NCBI GenBank assembly: GCA_030632765.1
Contig: DAOVUC010000034.1
Coordinates: 1 to 10,052 of the forward strand
Origin: Candidatus Dadabacteria bacterium
Lineage (GTDB): Bacteria; Desulfobacterota_D; UBA1144; Nemesobacterales; UBA2774
DNA length: 10,052 nt
Direction: 5' to 3'
The notes under the pieces are model-generated. The model searched no databases, had not been told where the DNA came from, and worked only from the letters and a program-made list of their open reading frames with translations. A program made the position numbers and the translations under genes. Position 1 is the first letter of the stretch. Each line of letters starts with the position of its first letter. Positions 6,904-10,052 of the stretch are shown here, piece after piece.

Positions 6904-7314
6904 ATGTCTAAGCAAAAAAATCTAAATCATAAATTACCGGAAGTGCCTGTGTGGGATCTGATGGGAATCAAAGTCGTTGAAATGGGATCAGGGCAAGCAA
7001 CGCTCACGATGCCCTTTGATGAAAAACTCACAAACCCCTATGGAATGATCCACGGAAGCGGCCTATTTGCGCTTGCAGATTCAGCTGCGGCTGTTGCGAT
7101 TAAGAGCATTGCTGAGGAAGGGAAACAGTTCTTTACAATTGAGATGAAAATTAATTATCTGGAACCTGTATCAAGTGGAATTGTTGAAGCACGAGCCAAG
7201 GTTTTAAGAGAAGGCAGGATAGTGCCAGCGGAGGTTGATGTATTCTGTGCAAATAAACTTGTGGCGAAGGCTATTGCAACGTATATTATTGTGGACAAAA
7301 ATAAAAAATCATAA
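6904..7314 (+). CDS. PaaI-like hotdog-fold acyl-CoA thioesterase
   Basis: A 136-residue hotdog-fold protein of the PaaI/YbgC-like thioesterase group, which hydrolyses acyl-CoA to free acid and CoA in the cytoplasm. The central-helix signature NPYGMIHGSGLFALADSA (44-61) carries His50, Gly51 and Asp59, the usual active-site region. FFTIEMKINYLEPV (76-89) is the classic following strand. Length is complete for the family. GGAG lies 7 nt before ATG 6904. An overlapping ATG at 6891 is in another frame. The next gene is an acyl-CoA dehydrogenase, so both probably act on acyl-CoA pools; chain or side-group specificity cannot be read from sequence. The last 18 codons recur as a stump downstream of that dehydrogenase, showing that a second copy once existed. 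Confidence 0.9.
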   Translation: MSKQKNLNHKLPEVPVWDLMGIKVVEMGSGQATLTMPFDEKLTNPYGMIHGSGLFALADSAAAVAIKSIAEEGKQFFTIEMKINYLEPVSSGIVEARAKVLREGRIVPAEVDVFCANKLVAKAIATYIIVDKNKKS

Positions 7315-7328
7315 TTACGTCAAACCCC
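7257..7328 (+). repeat. Direct repeat, left copy (end of the thioesterase gene)
   Basis: These 72 bases cover the last 18 codons of the thioesterase, its TAA and 14 nt of 3' flank. They match 8597-8668 with 4 substitutions and no gaps. The offset between copies is 1,340 bp. Sequence similarity stops on the left at ACTT and on the right after CAAACCCC. Confidence 0.95.
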
Positions 7329-7383
7329 TTCACTAATGATTTAAACACCTATCAGATCTTTAAAAAGTGTTGCAATACGTTTC

Positions 7384-7458
7384 TTATTGAATATCCAATA
7401 ATAATGTAAGATACTATTTATTGTATGTTTATTGAATATAACAGGAGCAATACAATAA
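7384..7458. promoter_or_regulatory. Cluster of TTATTG/CAATAA hexamers, probable operator region of the acyl-CoA dehydrogenase gene
   Basis: Five copies of the hexamer in either orientation occur in 75 bp: 7384-7389, 7396-7401 (inverted), 7418-7423, 7429-7434 and 7453-7458 (inverted, touching the ATG). The first two form TTATTGAATATCCAATAA, an 18-bp palindrome with one mismatched pair. The 11-mer TTATTGAATAT is repeated at 7429-7439. A possible promoter, TTGAAT (7387-7392), 17 nt, GATACT (7410-7415), overlaps the palindrome, which would suit a repressor. Acyl-CoA dehydrogenase genes are often controlled by TetR- or FadR-type regulators sensing acyl-CoA, but the regulator here is unknown. Confidence 0.4.
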
Positions 7459-8595
7459 ATGGACTTTAACTTTACTCAAGAACAGAGAATGATTAAAGAC
7501 CTAGCCCGGGAATTTGCAAGAAAAGAAATTGCTCCTGTGGCAGATTATTACGATAAAAAAGTCGAGTTCCCTCACGAAATTCAGGCAAAAGCACGAGAGC
7601 TTGGATTAATAAACGTTTTGATACCAGAGAAATACGGAGGTTCCGGACTCACAGCTATAGAGATGATAATAGTAGCAGAAGAACTTTCTTGGGCATGCAC
7701 TGGTTTTACCGTCGGCGGGGTTACAATGAGTACTCTAACCTCTCAGCCGATCCTTATAGCCGGAAATGAAGAACAAAAGAAAAAATATCTTGGCCGGCTC
7801 GCCGAGGGCTTTGGCTCTTATTGCGTAACAGAGCCAGGAGCAGGTTCTGATGTGGCTTCAATGCGATCAACTGCAAAGAAAACTAAAGACCGCTATATAT
7901 TAAACGGACAAAAAACATGGATAACCAATGCTAGCCAGGCATCTTTTTTTGTTGTATTTGCTAAGACTGATCCCGGAGTGGGACATAAAGGATTGAGCGC
8001 TTTCCTTGTCGATCTCGAGTTGTCCGGGGTGGAAGTATCAAAGAAACTTGCAAAGATGGGCCAGAAAGCAACTGACGCCTGTGAAGTGAATTTTAACAAT
8101 GTAGAACTCACAAGTGAATCACTCCTAGGAAGTGAAGGTGATGGATTTAAAATAGCGATGAAGACTTTTGACCACTCAAGACCGTGTGTAGCAGCTATGG
8201 GGCTTGGGATTTCTCAACGGGCGCTTGATGAATGTATAAGCTATTCAAAAGAGCGAGAAGCATTTGGGCAGCCAATTGTTAATTTTCAGGGGGTAGGGTT
8301 CAAGATAGCAGACATGGGAATGCGTACACAAGCAGCGAGGCTCTTGACTTATAATGCTGCATCGAAGGCAGCGCGAGGGGAAAGAAACACGATAGATGCA
8401 TCATATGCCAAGACATTCGCCTCAGACACTGCAATGTGGTCTGCTACGGAAGCTGTACAAATACACGGAGGTTACGGATATAGTGAAGAATATCCTCTGG
8501 AAAAACTTATGCGTGATGCGAAAATCCTTCAGATTTATGAAGGCACGAATGAAATACAACGAGTTGTTATGGTCAAAGAACTGACTAGAGATTAA
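7459..8595 (+). CDS. Acyl-CoA dehydrogenase
   Basis: FAD flavoenzyme that oxidises acyl-CoA to trans-2-enoyl-CoA, passing electrons to electron-transfer flavoprotein. Domain order is standard: N-terminal helical domain (1-118), beta domain with YCVTEPGAGSDVASM (121-135) and TWITNASQASFFVVFAKT (153-170) that hold FAD, then the C-terminal helical domain with SKEREAFGQPIVNFQ (263-277), IHGGYGYSEEYPLEKLMRD (335-353) and IYEGTNEIQR (359-368). Glu361 is the expected catalytic base, placed as in medium- and short-chain enzymes rather than isovaleryl-type ones. The 378-residue length is normal. Chain-length or branched-chain specificity cannot be assigned. The ATG is preceded by AGGAG with an 11-nt spacer, which is long. 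It lies 144 nt after the thioesterase gene and is flanked on both sides by the same 72-bp sequence. Confidence 0.95.
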   Translation: MDFNFTQEQRMIKDLAREFARKEIAPVADYYDKKVEFPHEIQAKARELGLINVLIPEKYGGSGLTAIEMIIVAEELSWACTGFTVGGVTMSTLTSQPILIAGNEEQKKKYLGRLAEGFGSYCVTEPGAGSDVASMRSTAKKTKDRYILNGQKTWITNASQASFFVVFAKTDPGVGHKGLSAFLVDLELSGVEVSKKLAKMGQKATDACEVNFNNVELTSESLLGSEGDGFKIAMKTFDHSRPCVAAMGLGISQRALDECISYSKEREAFGQPIVNFQGVGFKIADMGMRTQAARLLTYNAASKAARGERNTIDASYAKTFASDTAMWSATEAVQIHGGYGYSEEYPLEKLMRDAKILQIYEGTNEIQRVVMVKELTRD

Positions 8596-8596
8596 T

Positions 8597-8668
8597 ACTT
8601 GTGGCGAAGGCTATTGCAACGTATATTATTGTGGACGAAAACAAAAAATCATAAATACATCAAACCCC
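8597..8668 (+). repeat. Direct repeat, right copy (after the acyl-CoA dehydrogenase)
   Basis: Second copy of the 72-bp sequence at 7257-7328, starting 1 nt after the acyl-CoA dehydrogenase stop codon. It differs at four positions (8637, 8642, 8655, 8659). Together with the left copy it brackets the dehydrogenase gene and its promoter region. Confidence 0.95.
8598..8654 (+). pseudogene. 3' stump of a second PaaI-like thioesterase gene
   Basis: These bases encode LVAKAIATYIIVDENKKS and a stop, the same C-terminus as the thioesterase at 6904-7314 except for one Lys-to-Glu change (AAA to GAA) and one silent change (AAT to AAC). No start codon or ribosome binding site precedes it, and the homology begins abruptly 2 nt after the acyl-CoA dehydrogenase stop. 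It is therefore a remnant, not a working gene. It suggests that a duplicated thioesterase was lost, or that the dehydrogenase was inserted with a duplicated flank. Confidence 0.85.
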
Positions 8669-8745
8669 GTAAGTAAAAACTCAAAGCGAAAACGGTTAAT
8701 TTCTGGCTGAATTTAGATTTGATGTAGAACCTTAAACTTTTAATT

Positions 8746-10052
8746 ATGGAAAACGAACAGTTTGAACAAAGAAAAGAGAAACTCGAGCAACTGAAAGACT
8801 CGGGGATAAATCCTTTTGCCAATGACTTTAAACCGACCCATCTGGCTTCAGATCTAATTTCGAAGTACAGTGAGCTTTCAGAAGATGAACTTAAAGATTC
8901 TAGTGATGAATTCTCTTTAGCTGGAAGGGTTATGGCTATAAGGGATTTTGGCAAAAGCCTCTTTTTTCATATAGCGGACAGGTCGGGAAGGATTCAAGGT
9001 TACATTAAGAGGGACGTAGTTGGGGAAGATGAACATAAGGCGTTTAAAAAGTTTGTCGATCTAGGGGATTTTGTCGGAATTAAAGGGAATCTATTTAAAA
9101 CAAGAACTGGAGAGTTAACACTCAATGTTACGGAATATAAATTTCTTACCAAGTCACTTCACCCACTACCTGAGAAATGGCATGGACTAAAAGATGTAGA
9201 GGTCCGATATCGTCAGCGCTATCTGGATTTAGTCTCCAATCCGGAGATAAAAGAAATCTTTCTTACAAGAAGTAAGATAATCAAACTTATTCGGGGATTT
9301 TTAGATAATAGGGATTTTGTTGAGGTTGAAACCCCTATTTTACATCCAATCGCTGGGGGCGCAGCGGCGCGTCCGTTTGAAACTCATCATAACGCGCTTG
9401 ATTTAGACCTTTTTTTGAGAATTGCTCCCGAGCTCTATCTAAAGAGACTTGTTGTTGGTGGCATAGAAAGAGTATATGAGATAGGAAGAACCTTTAGGAA
9501 CGAGGGCGTCTCTACCCAACATAACCCGGAATTTACAATGATGGAGCTCTATCAAGCCTATGCGACATATGAAGATCTGATGGATATGACTGAAGAGCTA
9601 ATTTGCCATATCGCTCATGAAATCAAAAACACGCTAAAATTTGAATACGAGGGCGTTGAAATTGATCTGACCCGTCCCTGGAAAAGGATGGAAATTTCAG
9701 AGTCGATCAGAGAGGAGTTAGGGGATGAAGTTTTATCAGACGACAAAGAGCTTTTTAAAAAAGCTGATTCTTTAGGAATTGATCACAAAGGAATCAGAGG
9801 TAAGGTCATAACCGAGATTTTTGAATGCATTTTTGAAGAAAGGTTGATTAACCCAACTTTTGTATACGGATTCCCTCTTGACGTCTCCCCGCTTGCCAGA
9901 AAAAATGAAGAGAATCCTGAAATAACAGATCGGTTTGAACTTTATATATTTGGGCGTGAAATAGCCAACGCCTTTTCTGAGTTGAATGACCCGATAGATC
10001 AAAAAGAAAGATTTGAGAAGCAAATCGAACTAAAAAATAAAGGCGAAGAAGA
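8746..10052 (+). CDS. lysS: Lysyl-tRNA synthetase, class II (3' end outside window)
   Basis: Charges tRNA-Lys with lysine in the cytoplasm. 435 codons are visible and the frame is still open at the window end. The N-terminal anticodon-binding OB fold occupies about residues 57-136 ([20 protein letters not shown] at its start). Class II motif 1 is around FVEVETPIL (191-199), followed by the family hallmark [17 protein letters not shown] (204-220) and [11 protein letters not shown]. Motif 2 is [20 protein letters not shown] (248-267). [14 protein letters not shown] (372-385) and [18 protein letters not shown] (396-413) are typical of bacterial LysS. Motif 3 lies beyond the window, with about 60 residues missing compared with the usual ~495. 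ATG 8746 is the first start after an in-frame stop at 8725-8727. There is no visible Shine-Dalgarno sequence. The 77 nt before it, after the repeat, show no clear promoter. Confidence 0.96.
   Translation, partial: MENEQFEQRKEKLEQLKDSGINPFANDFKPTHLASDLISKYSELSEDELKDSSDEFSLAGRVMAIRDFGKSLFFHIADRSGRIQGYIKRDVVGEDEHKAFKKFVDLGDFVGIKGNLFKTRTGELTLNVTEYKFLTKSLHPLPEKWHGLKDVEVRYRQRYLDLVSNPEIKEIFLTRSKIIKLIRGFLDNRDFVEVETPILHPIAGGAAARPFETHHNALDLDLFLRIAPELYLKRLVVGGIERVYEIGRTFRNEGVSTQHNPEFTMMELYQAYATYEDLMDMTEELICHIAHEIKNTLKFEYEGVEIDLTRPWKRMEISESIREELGDEVLSDDKELFKKADSLGIDHKGIRGKVITEIFECIFEERLINPTFVYGFPLDVSPLARKNEENPEITDRFELYIFGREIANAFSELNDPIDQKERFEKQIELKNKGEE

Noticed and set aside
7315..7383. Terminator or small gene between the thioesterase and the acyl-CoA dehydrogenase
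   Set aside because: No GC-rich hairpin with T-run and no start codon with a ribosome binding site leading to a credible small protein.
8396..8584. 62-codon plus-strand ORF in another frame
   Set aside because: Entirely within the conserved C-terminal domain of the acyl-CoA dehydrogenase; a frame shadow.
8649..8954. 101-codon minus-strand ORF spanning the lysS start
   Set aside because: Overlaps the N-terminal part of lysS; its serine- and leucine-rich product mirrors the acidic, lysine-rich lysS codons on the other strand.
9772..10023. 83-codon minus-strand ORF
   Set aside because: Antisense to conserved LysS segments; no independent evidence.

Overview
The window carries ten protein-coding genes, two of them cut by the window edges, plus one broken gene remnant. 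It looks like a bacterial chromosome of roughly 40% GC by eye (not computed) with tight gene packing. A long-form RelA/SpoT C-terminus, a LepB with one visible membrane segment, a pyrR-pyrB-pyrC operon and a class II lysyl-tRNA synthetase point to a free-living bacterium. The pyrR-pyrB-pyrC order would fit a deltaproteobacterium-like or related Gram-negative lineage, but I hold the placement loosely because nothing here is a real taxonomic marker.

Left part, plus strand (1-4544): the 3' end of a RelA/SpoT (p)ppGpp synthetase/hydrolase, then signal peptidase I (lepB), then a compact pyrimidine operon pyrR-pyrB-pyrC. The pyr genes are separated by 1 nt and by a 4-nt GTGA overlap, so they are almost certainly cotranscribed and translationally coupled. 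They provide the regulator/uracil phosphoribosyltransferase and the second and third steps of de novo UMP synthesis. lepB has a good sigma70-type promoter that predicts a nearly leaderless mRNA. The pyrR leader is too short for a Bacillus-type attenuator.

Middle part, minus strand (4558-6681): a membrane-anchored protein of unknown function and two different class I SAM-dependent methyltransferases, all read leftwards. A promoter with a perfect TTGACA -35 box lies upstream of the first methyltransferase, next to a 19-bp imperfect palindrome. This block sits between housekeeping genes and is the most accessory-looking part of the window.

Right part, plus strand (6904-10052): a PaaI-like hotdog thioesterase, an acyl-CoA dehydrogenase and lysS (truncated by the window end). 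The last 18 codons of the thioesterase plus 14 nt of its 3' flank recur immediately after the acyl-CoA dehydrogenase stop codon (72 bp, 4 mismatches). The dehydrogenase is thus flanked by direct repeats, and the second copy is the stump of a second thioesterase gene. The dehydrogenase promoter region carries five TTATTG/CAATAA hexamers within 75 bp, two of which form an 18-bp near-perfect palindrome. No tRNA, rRNA, CRISPR array or insertion sequence was seen. No gene-free stretch exceeds 300 bases; the longest are 6682-6903 and 5065-5274.
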